From Solanum dulcamara (lineage: Eukaryota > Streptophyta > Magnoliopsida > Solanales > Solanaceae), in contig NC_077242.1 of NCBI RefSeq assembly GCF_947179165.1, positions 36,081,097-36,145,096 of the forward strand: DNA of 64,000 bases, in the 5' to 3' direction. Positions 1 through 11,871 of the stretch are shown piece after piece. The notes beneath the pieces are model-generated. The model did no database searches and was not told where the DNA came from. It worked only from the letters and a program-made list of their open reading frames with translations. The stretch's first letter is position 1; every line of letters starts with the position of its first letter. The position numbers and the translations under genes are program-made.

Positions 1-1250
1 TGAACTATGGTTTCTCAAGTTTTTCTATACCTTGGGAAGTAGTAAGTAGGTAAAGCTAATCTTCTTCTTTTTTTATCATGAACCTTACATAGCGAATAGA
101 CGAAGTATATGTGATCCCAAAGAAACCCCGATTCTCAAAGCCACTAAGATGGCCATTTTCTTGACTTCCAAAAGATATTTTATTACGCCTTAATATGAGT
201 AGATAATTTCAGAAGTGTTACTTTGATACAAACCGTAATGACACTCCAAAGGTACTTATTATGGCTATTATCCTAATTTTTGAATGATAGTTCATTTTGA
301 TTATTTCAACAAGTCTCCAATGATGGCTTAAATTGCATATGGTTACTCACTACTTTACTCATGTATACCATAACCTTTTTTTCACCGAGTCTCAGGCCAG
401 GTACGTAATCGTGTGCAGTTCACTGCATTATCCACCGAGTCCCTCACTAAAGGGACGGGTACATTATATGAGGAAATAATAATGCGATGACATAAACAAC
501 TCACTGCGTCCCTCACTAAAGGGTCAGGTAATATGTATATATATATATATATGAAATGATGATGTGATGTGATAAGATGGTGATAGCGTCGGGACCTATG
601 ATGGTCCTACGGTTATGATTTACCGAGCCCTGAAAGGGCCGGCTATATTGTATAATATGAGCATTCATATTTTTATGATTCACGAGGTATAGGTACAGTG
701 TTTTCTTACGTAACGAATTTATCCCTTTGGCTATCTTTACTTCAGATATGTTTCCAGTTATGCTGTGTATTCTCAGTATATATTTCGTACTGACCCCCCT
801 CTGTTCGGAGAGCTACGTTTATGCCCGGAGGTACAGACGCACGTTTTGGAGACCCACAATCTTAGGACTCCTACCAGCAAGTTCAGGAGAAGCTCCACTA
901 TATCGGAGCCTAGTTGTGGTACTGGTCTCTTGATTTGTACACTCATTTTATTTATCAGGGGTACGGCGGGGGCCCTATCCCGTCTTATGTTATCATTATA
1001 CTCCTAGAGGTCTGTAGATATGTGTGTGGGTTGTATATGGGTTACATAGGTATGTATGTACAGTTGTGCGGATATGGTTTATGTTTTGGGGACGTATCCC
1101 CTATTGTGATGGCCTTGTCGGCTTATATATCTTTCTTGCATGTTATATACTGTGATTCAAACAAGGGATAGGTTTTATTATAGCTAGCAAGGGTATACGC
1201 AAGTGTCCAGTTTGAGCACCCTTCATGGCCTACAGGGTTGGGTCATGACA
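1..1250 (+). mobile_element. 3' part of a Ty3/gypsy-type LTR, cut by the window edge
   Basis: No gene is visible. The stretch ends in GGGTTGGGTCATGACA, the terminus shared by the other LTRs in this window, so 1250 is taken as the LTR end. It contains degenerate copies of a CACCGAGTCCCTCACTAAAG-like motif at about 377, 433, 506 and 617, a type of internal LTR repeat common in solanaceous gypsy elements. The sequence after 1250 belongs to the U3 of a different LTR, so this piece was probably inserted into it. The short reading frames at 727-1171 look like chance frames. The left end and its target duplication are outside the window. Confidence 0.6.
531..553. repeat. TA dinucleotide microsatellite
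   Basis: A nearly pure alternating A/T run of about ten units inside the LTR fragment. It has no coding role. Confidence 0.85.
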
Positions 1251-2509
1251 GTATTGAGGGAAGTTACAAAAAAAGGTTTACACCAGATCCTGCCCACGGG
1301 ACCCATCATGGGATGTACTTATAATCACAGCTCGTGGAGAGGTCCTATGTAGGTGTCTAGGATTATGGGTGTTAAGGGGGGAGGTATACAGAGGGCTCTA
1401 TGGCCCGTGGAGAGTTTCATAGATCATTAAACCTCCCGTGAACTCGACCCTCAAGACTCTTGAAATTGGATGAGGACTGTGAGAGGCACCACGGGCCGTA
1501 GTAAGCACCATGTTCTATGGCGGTCACCCCTTAAGACCGAATTCCAATACCTCACCACGACCACCACCACGGGCCTTGGTGAGTTGCACGGGTCGTGGTT
1601 GGCCCTTTGTCTAGGTGAAGTTTTAATTAAGTTCAAGGGTCTTTTGGTCTTTTTCCTATGATCTCATTAATGAATATGAATGGGTTTTGTTGGTTTATTT
1701 AATCCTAATAGCTATCCGAATCCCTCGTAACCATCTCATTCTCACCCAAACACTCAAAACCTAAAATCCTCTCTCTAAAGTCTTCTCTCAAGAGCTTTCT
1801 TCTTCCTCAAGCTAATTTCAAGAGGAAATCAAGTCAAGTATCCAATCAGGAGAAAAATTAGGGCTTCTAAGATTAAAGGTATGTGGGATTTCATTCATAG
1901 GTCCTTTTACCCATGAAGTCCCAAGATTCTCTTCTAATTCTCTTATGAATTCTCCTTCTACAAGTCCTAGTTTCATTAAATTGCATTGGGTGTTCTTACT
2001 TATGATTATTCTCATGATTATTGATTAAAATATAAATAATTTTCATCATATTTCATGATTTCAAGATAAATTTCAATGACCCATGCTATATGCTAGTTTC
2101 AAGTATGTTTTCAATGAACTATGATCATGAATTCACTGAGATATCAATGAATATTTTATGAATGATTACCAAGGCTTATCAATGACTCATGAAATATTAT
2201 GAATGATGTTTCAATGATGCTTTAAGGAAGAATTTATGGTGTGATAAGGTAGTTCACACACAATCGTGTCAAAGAGATGACTGGTAGTTCTCACCAACTA
2301 ATAGATTCTTATGAATCAATCAGGTTAAGGAGCTATTATATGATTTTATTATGATGAGGATTGATATATTTTATTGTCTTTCCTAATGATGTTAATGACT
2401 ATGTTTTAATAAAGTTTCATTGGGATAATGACTAAGCACTGAGAGGACTTAATGGTGGAGTTTGGTCTGGTAGCCATTTTAGCTACCCAAGAAAATCCTA
2501 GTAGCAACC
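1251..2509 (+). mobile_element. Left half of a split type-1 LTR (LTR B)
   Basis: This stretch has the U3/R layout of the type-1 LTRs: CACGGGCC/TGGTGAG dyads at about 1490-1600, then TTTGGTCTTTTTCCTAT followed by CATTAATGAAT, then long Gln/Leu-like AT-rich sequence. It stops at 2509 in TAGTAGCAACC, exactly where element A begins. The remainder resumes at 11872 with CAACTTTTAGTCCC. The intact order (AGTAGCAACTTTAGTCCC) is seen in the solo LTR at 51125-53322, near 52530. The usual TGTAAGACC start is missing, so its left edge was lost at the junction with the preceding LTR. Confidence 0.7.
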
Positions 2510-4542
2510 TGTAAGACCTCGAAAGTTGGAACATTGGAAAACGAGGAATAAAAGGTAAAATCTCAAAAAAAATCAGTTTTTTGCACTAGGTGATGACCAC
2601 AAAAGCCAATAAGGGTCGTGGTCCACACCACGTGTTATGGTATACCACCATGGTGGACTTCCTGAACCTCAGTCCTATAGGGAAGGAACCACGATAAGGG
2701 ACCATGGGCCATGGTGAGCACCACGAGAGGTGGTGCCCTCTGTGGTGACCCCTCCCCTAAGGCTCTCAGAAAATTTCCAAAGGCAGGGACCATGCTTGAC
2801 CACCACAGGCCGAATAGCCCATCATGAACTATGGTGGGTACCGTGTGAGCACCCCTGCAGACCCTTCTGTAGGTCCTGTATCACGCTCGTTATTCACCGA
2901 CCGTGATGACTTTCTTGGACCATTATGGTGTCCATGAAGGAAGTCCTGAAATTATCCCTACAAACCACAAGAATGTTAGTTAAAGGAAACCACCATGGAA
3001 GACCCCCACAGATCGTGGTGCCCTTTACGGGCCATGGTAGGTCTTGTGTTAGGAAGCCTCCCCAATATTCTTTTTAGAATTTCCAATTCCAGCTTCACTG
3101 AGGGGACCACAAACTTTTGTGCCCTTCACGGTCTGTGGTGATGGCCCATTATGGGTTCCAAATTTAGTTTTAATGAGGGTTATTTTAGTCTTTTTCCTAT
3201 ACCTCATTAATGTATGTGAATGTTTTTTGGACTAGATTCATTATGTAATTGTCCTAAATACTCCTAAGTCTATTCTTTTCCCTCATTAACTCCCAACCAT
3301 CTTTAAGACTTCTCTCTAAAGGTTCCTTCAAGTATTTATCTTCTTCATCAAGGTTTTTGATAGGTTTTCTTCAAAAACAAGTCTTCTTTCTCAATTATAA
3401 GTTCAAATTCATTCAAGGTATGTGCGGATTGATCCACCGGTTCCTTTCACCCATGGAGTCCCAAGGTTTCTTCAAAAGATCTCTTGAATTTCAATTAATT
3501 TCTAACCTTAGTTTTAATGAACTGCATTGTGTTGTTTAAATTATATTTTAATTATTATCGGTGATCATTATAAGCATGCTCTACATTAATTACATGATTT
3601 TAAGTTTAATTATGAATGTGTATGCATGAAGCTACTTTCAATTATGATTATGAGGATCAATGATGATTTATATATGAGCTTTGATTATGAGTTCAATAAT
3701 TTTCAAAAGAAAGATTTTATAAATGTTGTTCAAATTGATGATTGTATGATGAAAGTTATGATGATGATCAATTATGATCCAAAAAAGTTATTATAGTGTG
3801 ATAAGGACAATTCTCACCAGATTTATGGATTTTTATGAATCACTAAAGTTAATGAGATACACTTATGATTATTTTCATGATGAAGTTAACAATGATGTTT
3901 TGTTATTTCTAATAAATTCCATTGGAATATTGACTAAGCACCAAGAGGACTTTAGGTGAGGTGAGGTGAGGTGACATAGTTAGTTACCCAAAGAAATCCT
4001 AGTAGAAATCTAAAGTCCAAACTACATTCCCCCGTAGATTGCCTTCAGGCCTTAGCTAGTGAATCCATATATAACTCATAAAGTTAAATTTGTTCTCAAC
4101 GAGTCTACCTTGGCAAGTAGCCTATCTCTTCTGAATATGGGATTTATATTGAATTCCATGTTATAAATTCTATGGCCTTAATATGTCGATTAAAGGTCTT
4201 AACCCACACAATTTTATTTGAGTTATAATTTCTTATGATAATTATGAGATTTTCATGCATTGACCAATGAGATGAATGTTTTAAATATTTTCATGATGTT
4301 ATACATGTTTTAAATGATATTGGCCTTACATCCCATGATTCATATTGATTATTTCCTACATTTATTGTTCATGCATATCTCACATACTGAGTACCTTCTA
4401 TGTACTAAGGCATATTTTTCCTACATTGTCTCATAATGAAGAGGCGGACAACGTTCATCCTATTCGTGGCTAGAGTCTTGGTTGGAATACTTTGGGTTTC
4501 TGATCATTGTGTTACGGCTAGGGTCTAGGTCGGGTTGTGACA
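2510..4542 (+). mobile_element. 5' LTR of element A
   Basis: Starts TGTAAGACCTCG and ends GGGTTGTGACA; it aligns with the 3' LTR at 9538-11871 over its length. It is 2033 bp against 2334 bp because about 300 bp present in the 3' copy (roughly 11510-11806) is missing near 4474. A dyad-rich block of CCACGG/CCATGGTG words occupies about 2580-3165, upstream of the conserved TTTTAGTCTTTTTCCTAT segment. The reading frames inside it are not genes. Confidence 0.85.
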
Positions 4543-4546
4543 AATT

Positions 4547-4558
4547 TGGTATCAGAGC
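4547..4558 (+). other. Primer-binding site (initiator Met tRNA type)
   Basis: TGGTATCAGAGC lies four bases after the 5' LTR end. It matches the 3' end complement of plant initiator methionine tRNA, the usual minus-strand primer for this class of element. Confidence 0.85.
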
Positions 4559-4759
4559 ACAAGGTTCAAGTGTCTTAGGGATTCTAATATGCCGCAACGA
4601 ATAGAGTCTTGTTCATCGGTGTGAAGTGCACCACTTTTATGAATAGTATGATATAAGGAATCTTAGGAAATACTTCACTTCATTCATGATCTCATCGTGC
4701 TATAGATTTGAACTCTAAGGTTTCCTTCTCTAATACTTTCTCTTTGCGATAACAGAATC

Positions 4760-5950
4760 ATGCCTCCCCGAAGAGTCCCATTCGAAGAAATATTGAGGAG
4801 GAGCCCCAAGCTTTGAATGATCCCTTGAATGACCAAGTGACTAATGTTGAATTCCGAGCGACTTTTCAAGTGCTTGATCAATCCATGATGACCCAAGTGA
4901 ATCGTGAGGTATTAGCTCCCGTGAACCCAAATATGGATATGACAGCAATAAAGGTTCTTGACTTCATGAGGATGAATCCTTCAGAGTTTTAGGGTTCCAA
5001 GGTGGATTAGGATCCACAAGAATTTGTTGAAAGCATTCATAAGATTATGGAGATAATGGGGATTAGCTAGGTTGAGAGGGAGGAGTTGGCTACATATCAA
5101 TTAAAGGGGATTTCTTGAATTTGGTTTGACCAATGGAAGAGTAAGAGGCCTAGAGAGGCGGATCCCATAATTTGGGAGGAGTTCAATAGAGTGTTTCTCG
5201 ATCACTTCTTTCCATTGGAGTTGAGAGAGGCTTCTCAACTCCAAAATACAATAGTTCATCAATCTTAAGAAAGGAGTATGAGTGTGAGGGAGTATACCCT
5301 CAAGTTCACCAAATTGTCAAAGTATGCTCCATTCATGATTGTCAACCCAAGAGCTCGTATGAGCAAGTTCATGTCGGGTATGCCAGATTTAGTTTTTAAG
5401 GAATGCAAGATGGCTATCTTAATTAGAGAAATGGACATCTCTAGACTTATGAACTATGCAGAGTAAAAAGAGGATGAGAATCTAAGGGAGAAAACTAGAA
5501 CTCCAAAGAGCAAGGACTAATGGTGGTGATTCCTCTCATGCTAGGTTTAGAAGTAGTGGACGTCCTCATTTTCATCAAAGGTATTTCGTTCAAGCTTTTT
5601 CAAATGCTAAAACTCTAAGGTTTGATAAAAATAGGGTGCCCAACCCTAAGCCTCAAAGAGGTGCCCCAATGGGCCAAGTTACCTCCGCATGCAAGAAGTG
5701 TGGGAAGAACCACAAGGGAGAATCTCTAGTGGGTTTGAATGTGTGCTATCTATATGGCAAGCCGGTTCATAATGCTAAGGAGTGTAGGGTTAAGGATGTT
5801 CGTCTACAAGGCCAAGTTGATCATGGAGGCTAAGTTGAACAAGGTGCCCAATCTCAACCAAAGGGTGGCCAACGCAACAACTGGTTCTATGCTCTTCATG
5901 GTAGGCAAGAGGTGGAGGAGACTCCCAACATAGTTACCGGTATGTTATGA
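4760..5950 (+). pseudogene. gag remnant of element A
   Basis: Encodes the structural capsid/nucleocapsid polyprotein of a Ty3/gypsy element. The likely start is the ATG at 4760 (MPPRR-like N-terminus), followed by recognisable pieces: DQVTNVEFRA near 4830, the IWFDQWK segment near 5120, and MSVREYTLKFTKLSKYAPF at 5278. The nucleocapsid region near 5690-5790 has CKKCGKNH and then CYLYGKPVHNAKEC, in which the second cysteine of the CCHC zinc knuckle has become tyrosine. In-frame stops occur near 4814, 4990 and 5116, and there are frameshifts, so it is dead. One stop (TGA at 5116-5118) sits where related gag sequences have an arginine, consistent with CGA to TGA decay. Confidence 0.8.
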
Positions 5951-6493
5951 GTCTTTCACTATGATATTTATGCCTTACTTGATTCGAGTAAAAATTTGTC
6001 TTTTGTTACTCCTTATGTGGTCATGAGGTTTGATGTTATTCCCAAAATATTGATAGAGCCTTTTTTTGTTTATACTTCTGTAGATGAGTCGGTTATGGAT
6101 AAAAGTATCTATAGAAATTATCCAGTTTCTATTTTTCATAAAGTCACCTCCATTGATCTAGTAGAGCTTGATATGAACAATTTTGATATTATTCTTAGTA
6201 TGAATTGTCTTCATGCATGTTATTCCTCTATATATTGTAAAACCTTTGTGATTAACTTTCAGTTTCCAAATGAGCTAGTCTTAGAATGGAAAGGTAGTAA
6301 TTTCGTGTTCAAGGGTCAATTCATCTCATGCCTTAAGGCTCAGAAAATGATTTTCAAAGGTTACATCTACCATCTAGTTTGGTTTAGAGATACTAACTCT
6401 GAGACTCCTACCCTTGAGTTAGTTTCAGTTTTTAATGTGTTTTCGAACATTTTTCCCAAAGATCTTCCACGTATTCCTCCTAAAGGAAAATAG
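5951..6493 (+). pseudogene. Aspartic protease region of element A
   Basis: Retroviral-type aspartic protease that would process the polyprotein. The active-site strand reads ALLDSSKNLSFVTPYV at about 5970-6020; the family motif is D-S/T-G, so the glycine has been lost (DSS). Downstream conserved pieces include FHKVTSIDLVELDM and the WL-HACYSSI region near 6200. The open stretch 5996-6493 ends at a TAG just before the RT linker (FPKDLPRIPPKGK). It is the best preserved reading frame in this element but lacks a functional active site. Confidence 0.75.
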
Positions 6494-7830
6494 ACTTTGG
6501 TATCGATCTCCTACCCAATACGCAGCCTATCTCTATTCCTCCTTACTGAATGGCTTCGTCATAGTTGAAAGAGTTAAAGGATTTGGTAGATAAAGGTTTC
6601 CTTAGACCGAGTATCTCTCCATGGGGTTCTCCAGTTCTCTTTGTCAGAAAGAAGGATGGTTCTCTTTGGATGTGTATGGATTATCGACAGTTGAACAAGG
6701 TCACAATCAAGAATAATTATCTTATTTCAAGGATTGATGACTTGTTCGATCAACTTCAAGGGGCATGCTATTTTTCAAAGATTGATCTTTGATCGGGTTA
6801 TCATCAACTCCGAGTGAGGGAGTTTGATATTTTCAAGATGGAGTTTCAAACTTGGTATGATCACTTTGAATTCTTGGTTATGTCTTTTGGACTAACGAAT
6901 GTCTCCTACAACTTTTACAGATTTGATGTAAAGGTTGTTTAAGCAATACTTGGATATGTTTGTGATTGTCTTTATTGATGATATTTTGATTTATTCTCAA
7001 AGTGAGAAAGATCATACTGATCATTTGAGGATTGAGTTACAAATTATCAAGGATCATTAGTTGTATTCAAAGTTTAGCAAATGTGAATTTTGCTTAAGGT
7101 CAATCATTTTCCTTGGTCACATTGTTTTCAAAGAAGGAATTATGGTTGATCCAAAGAAGAACGGGGCAGTTAAGAATTGGAATAGACCATTTAATGCTTC
7201 CAATATTAAGAATTTCTTGAGCTTAGCCAGTTATTATAGACATTTTGTGGAAGGTTTCTCTTCTATTGCATCATCTTTGACTACCTTGACTCAAAAAAAC
7301 GTGAAGTTCCAATAGTTTGAAGCATGTGAGAAAAGCTTTTAAGAGTTAAAGGATAAGCTTACCTTCGCTCTGGTATTGGCTTTACCGAAAGGTTATGATG
7401 GGTTTATTGTGTATTATGATGCTTCATGAGTTAGTCGTGGTTGTGTCCTAATGCAAAATGGTAAAGTGATAGCTTGTGCTATAAGGCAACTCAAGGCACA
7501 TAAGAAGAACTACCCAACTCATGACATGGAGTTGGCGGTGGTGGTATTTGCTTTGAAGTTATGGTGACACTATCTTTATGGTGTCCATGTGAATATTTTC
7601 ACAAATCACAAGAGTTTACAATATGTATTCACTTAAAAGCACTTGAACCTTCGGCAAAGGAGATGGCTTGAGCTATTGAAGAATTATGATATGTAGCATG
7701 CTATACCATCCAGGTAAGGCAAATATGTTGCCGATCCTCTTAGTAGGTTGTACATGAACAGTATTTCTCATATTGAAGATGAGAAGAAAGAGCTAGTTTA
7801 GGATGTGCATAGGTTATCCCGTTTGGGTAT
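6494..7830 (+). pseudogene. Reverse transcriptase / RNase H remnant of element A
   Basis: The RT fingers segment at 6565-6792 shows [20 protein letters not shown] and [12 protein letters not shown], ending at a TGA (6790-6792) where relatives read arginine in DLRSGYHQ. The catalytic aspartate pair is present as [10 protein letters not shown] at 6971-7000. A connection domain follows ([17 protein letters not shown], 7061-7315). RNase H is recognisable from about 7390 ([26 protein letters not shown]), with a TGA at 7427-7429 and several other stops. The RT motifs order and spacing are normal for a chromovirus; the frame is not intact. Confidence 0.85.
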
Positions 7831-7899
7831 TCGATTAGTTCATTCCAAAGATGGTAGTTTTATTATGCATAATGGTTCTAAATTATCTCTTGTGGCGTA

Positions 7900-9234
7900 T
7901 GTAAAGGCAAAGCAAGATGGTGATCCCGCTTTGGTGAAATAAAGAAAGAGGTTTTTGAAAAATCTATTGAGGCTTTCTCCCAAGAAGGAGACGGTATTTT
8001 GATATATCAAGGCTGATTGTGTATTTCAAATGTTGATGGCTTGAAAGATATGATATTATTTGAAGCTCATAGTTTGCGGTATTCTATTCATTCTTGTTCC
8101 ACAAAGATGTATCGAGATTTGAGAGAAGTATATTAGTGAAATAGAATGAAGAGGGACATTGCAGAATTTATAGGTAAGTGTCTTAATTGTCAACATGTGA
8201 AAGTTAAGCATCAAAAACCGAGAGGTTTGGATCAAGACATTGAGATTCCTACTTAAAGTGGAAAGCCTTGAATATGGACTTCGTTACAGGTTTGCCTCTT
8301 ACTCATAAGCAACATGATTCCATTTGGGTGATTATTGACCGAATGACTAAGTCGGATCATTTTCTCCTAGTTAAGACTTCATATTCGAGAGTTGGTAAAG
8401 CTTCATGGTGTTCCAGTATCTATCATTTCAAATCGAGGTACTCAGTTTACATTTTAGTTTTGGAGATCTTATTAAAAGGGTCTTGGTACCCAAGAGAAAC
8501 TTAGTACGGCTTTACACCCACAAATAGATGGTCAGGCCAATTGTACAATTTAGAAAATAGAGGATATATTGAGAGCATGTGTTATTGATTTTAAAGGATA
8601 TTGGGATGACCATTTTCCATTGATAGAGTTTGCTTATAATAATAGTTATCCCTCCAGCATTGAGATGGCTCCATTTGAAGCTTTGTATGGTAGGCAGTGC
8701 ATCCCCTATCGGTTGGTTTGAGGTAGGTGAAGTTGCTTTCACGGGATCTGAGTTGGTATTTCAGGCTATGGTGTAGGTTAGACTTATTAGAAGAAGATTA
8801 AAAATGGCCCAAAGCCGACAAAGTCTTATTCGGGTGTGACAAGAAGGGAACTTAAATTTAAGGATAATAATTGGGTTTATTTAAAAATTTCACCCATGAA
8901 GGGGGTGATGCATTTTGGTAATAAAGGAAAGCTAAGTCTCTGCTATGTTGGCCCATATCAGATTTTGAGATGAATTGGTAAGGTGAATTATGAGTTGGAT
9001 TTTCCTTCAGACGTGGCATTGGTGCATCTGGTGTTCCATGTGTCATTATTGAGGAAGTTTGTTGGTGATCCTAGCACCATTATACCCTTGGAAAACATTG
9101 AGGTTAAGTAGAGTCTTTCTTATGAAGAGGTTCCGGTTGAGATCTTGGACCCGTAAGTCAGAAAGTTGAGGAACAAAGAAATAGCTTCAGTTAAATTTTT
9201 ATAGAGGAACCAAGATGTTAAGGGCGCTACATAG
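7900..9234 (+). pseudogene. Integrase and chromodomain-like tail remnant of element A
   Basis: The HHCC zinc domain is seen near 8090-8225 (IHSCSTKMYRDLREVY, then KCLNCQHVK). The core begins NMDFVTGLPLTHKQHDSIWV at 8271. At 8431-8433 the codon that should give the second catalytic aspartate (ISDRG) reads AAT, giving ISNRG. The C-terminal GKLS-CYVGPY block is at about 8930-8960 and the chromodomain-like LSYEEVPVEILD at 9115-9150. Stops and frameshifts are frequent. The tail matches the Tekay/Del type, in which a chromodomain is thought to guide insertion to heterochromatin. Confidence 0.8.
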
Positions 9235-9522
9235 GAGAATGAAGTCGATTTGATGTCTTGATATCTCATCTCTTTCCTTCCTTGCCAAGTTGAGGTATTT
9301 AGTTCCTTCATGATTCAACCAGCCCAAATCATAAATTTTAGTTGTTCTCATGGTTTCATATGCATTCATGTTCATGAAATGAGTTTTAAAGTCATATTTT
9401 ATCTTGAGATTAAAGATTTTATCTTTTATGCAATATCGAGATATTTTGCATTCATATTGGGTTGGTATGTTCCTTTCCTATTCCATTCATGCTAGCTTGA
9501 GTCACATTCAAGGACGAGGGTC

Positions 9523-9537
9523 CCAAGGAGGAGATAT
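9523..9537 (+). other. Polypurine tract of element A
   Basis: CCAAGGAGGAGATAT lies directly before the 3' LTR. This is the expected plus-strand priming site, and a near-identical tract precedes the LTR at 14100. Confidence 0.75.
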
Positions 9538-11871
9538 TGTAAGACCCCGAAAATTGGAAAGTCAGAAAATGAGGAACAAAAGGTGAAATCCTAGAAAATT
9601 TCAAATTTTGGCACCAAGTGATGACCACGAAGGACATCACGGGATGCAGTCCACACCACGCCTCGTGGTGTACCACCGTGGTGGAGTCCAAAAACCTCTG
9701 TCCTGTAGGGAAGGGACTATGACAAGGGACCACGGTCCATGGTGAGCACAACGAGCCCTAGTTCCCTCCGTGGTGACCCCTCCCTTAAGGCCCTCAGAAA
9801 ATTTCCAAAGGCAGGGAACATGCTTGACCACCACAAGTGGTATAGCCCTTCACGAACCATGGTAGGTCCCGTGGTTAGCACCATTATAGACCCTCCTACA
9901 TGTTCTACATCACGCCTATTATTCACAAACCGTGATGACCTTCAGGGACTATCAAGGTCTCTATGAAGGAAGTCCTAAAACTATCCCTGCAAACCCTAAG
10001 AATGTTTGTCCAAGGAAACAACCACGGAAGACCACCACAGACCGTGTTGCCCTTCACGGGACGTGTGGGTCTCATGGTAGGAATCCTTCCCTATATTCTT
10101 TTTAGAATTTCCAAATCAAGTTCCACGGAGGGGACCACAGACTATTATGGGTTCCGAATTTAGTTTTAATGAGGGTTATTTTAGTATTTTCCCTATACCT
10201 TATTAATATATGTGGACATTTTTGGGACTAAATTCATTATGTAATTGTCTTAAATACTCCTAAGTCTGTTCTTCTCCCTCATTAACTCCCAACCAACTTT
10301 AAGACTTCCCTCTCAAGGTTCCATCAAGAGTTTATCTTCTTCATCAAGGTTTTTGGCTAGGGTTTATTCAAGAAGAAGTCTCATTTCTCAATTACAAGTT
10401 GAAATTCATTCAAGGAATATGGGGATTGATCCATGGATTCCTTTCACCCATGGAATCCCAAGGTTTCTTCAAAAGATCTCTTAAATTTCAATAAATTATT
10501 AACCCTAATTTTGATGAATTGCATTGGGCTACTTAAATTATATTTTAATCATTATCAATGATCATTATAATAATAATTCTACATTAATTTTATGATTTTA
10601 AGTTGAATTATGAATGCCCATTCATGATGCTACTTTCAATGATGATTATGAGGATCAATGATGATTTATATATGAGTTTTGATTGTGAGTTCAATAATTT
10701 TCAAAAGAAATCTTTTATAAATGAAATTGAGATTGATTATTGAATGATAAAAGTTATGATGATGATCAATTATGATCCAAAAAAGTTATTATGGTGTGAT
10801 AATGATAATTCTCACGCAATCATATTTAGATGGTGATACGGACAATTCTCACCAAAGTTATGGATTTCTATGAATGACTAAAGTTAATGAGGTACTCTTA
10901 TGATTACTTTCATGATAAAGTTAACGATGATGTTTTGATGTTTATAATGAATTCCATTGGGTTATTGACTAAGCCCTGAGAGGACTTCTAAGTGGGGTTT
11001 GGTCCTGTAACGTAGTTAGTTACCCAAGAGAATTCTAGTAGCAACCTAAAGTCCCAAACTATGTCACCCCCATAGGTTGCCTTCAGGGCTTAGCTAGTTG
11101 ATCCACATATAGCTCATAAAGTTAAAGTTGTTCTCAAGGAGTCTACCTTGGAAAGTAGCCTCTCTCTTCTCAATGTGGGATATATATCCGATTCTATGTT
11201 ATAGGTTGCATGGTGTTAAGATGTTGGTTAAAGGTCTTATCCCATACAGTTTTAGTTGAGTTATGATTTCTTATGATAGTTATGAGATTTTGATGCATTA
11301 ACCAATGAGATGAATGTTTTAAATGTTTTCATAATGTTATACATATTTTAAAAGATATTGTTCTTATATCCCTTGATTCATATTGATTATGTCCTATATT
11401 TATTGTTCATGTATATCTCACATACTTAGTACCTTCTATGTACTAATGCATATGTTTCCTACATTGTCTCATAATATAGGGGCGGACACGTTCATCCTAT
11501 TCATGGGTAGTGTTGACCTAGCATTCTCTAGTTATCATTAGTGAGTCCTCATTTATCGAGGATGGGACTTTCTTTTATATAGATCATTTTGACTTTTCTC
11601 TTAGTATTCGGGTGAGCTAGGAACATGTCCTAAAGCCCCCATCAAGTATAGATTTAAAGGCATGTTTAGACATTGCAAGAGATGCAGTCCATGTTGGACA
11701 TTGATTTGAATATTACTCTTTCCTAAGACTTTCATTGTTGAGTTGTTTCTTACGCTTCATTTCATTATGTTTAATTTCCTTATGATTCTAAGTATGCTAA
11801 GATGGCTTGGTTGGAATCCTTCAGGTTTTTGATTGTCGTAATACGTCTAGGCCCTAGGTTGGGTCATGACA
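9538..11871 (+). mobile_element. 3' LTR of element A
   Basis: 2334 bp, TGTAAGACCCCG to GGGTCATGACA. It keeps the roughly 300-bp segment (about 11510-11806) missing from the 5' LTR, so it is the better template for the family. A U3 dyad block with CCACGG/CCATGG words lies at about 9620-10140. Short open frames on both strands here (9310-10163) fall in this block and are not genes. Confidence 0.85.

Larger units (their letters stand above)
2510..11871 (+). mobile_element. Complete but decayed Ty3/gypsy chromovirus-like element A
   Basis: Order on the plus strand: 5' LTR, primer-binding site, gag, protease, reverse transcriptase, RNase H, integrase with a chromodomain-like tail, polypurine tract, 3' LTR. 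Both LTRs begin TGTAAGACC and end TGACA. Flanking bases are CAACC (2505-2509) and CAACT (11872-11876), a 5-bp target duplication with one mismatch. The gene order with integrase last and a tail resembling LTYEEVPVEILDxQVRKLRN places it with Tekay/Del-like chromoviruses. Many stops and frameshifts show it cannot make its own proteins. Confidence 0.85.

Noticed and set aside
9452..10163. Several overlapping frames on both strands
   Set aside because: All fall in the GC-rich dyad block of the type-1 LTR, where stop codons are rare by composition.
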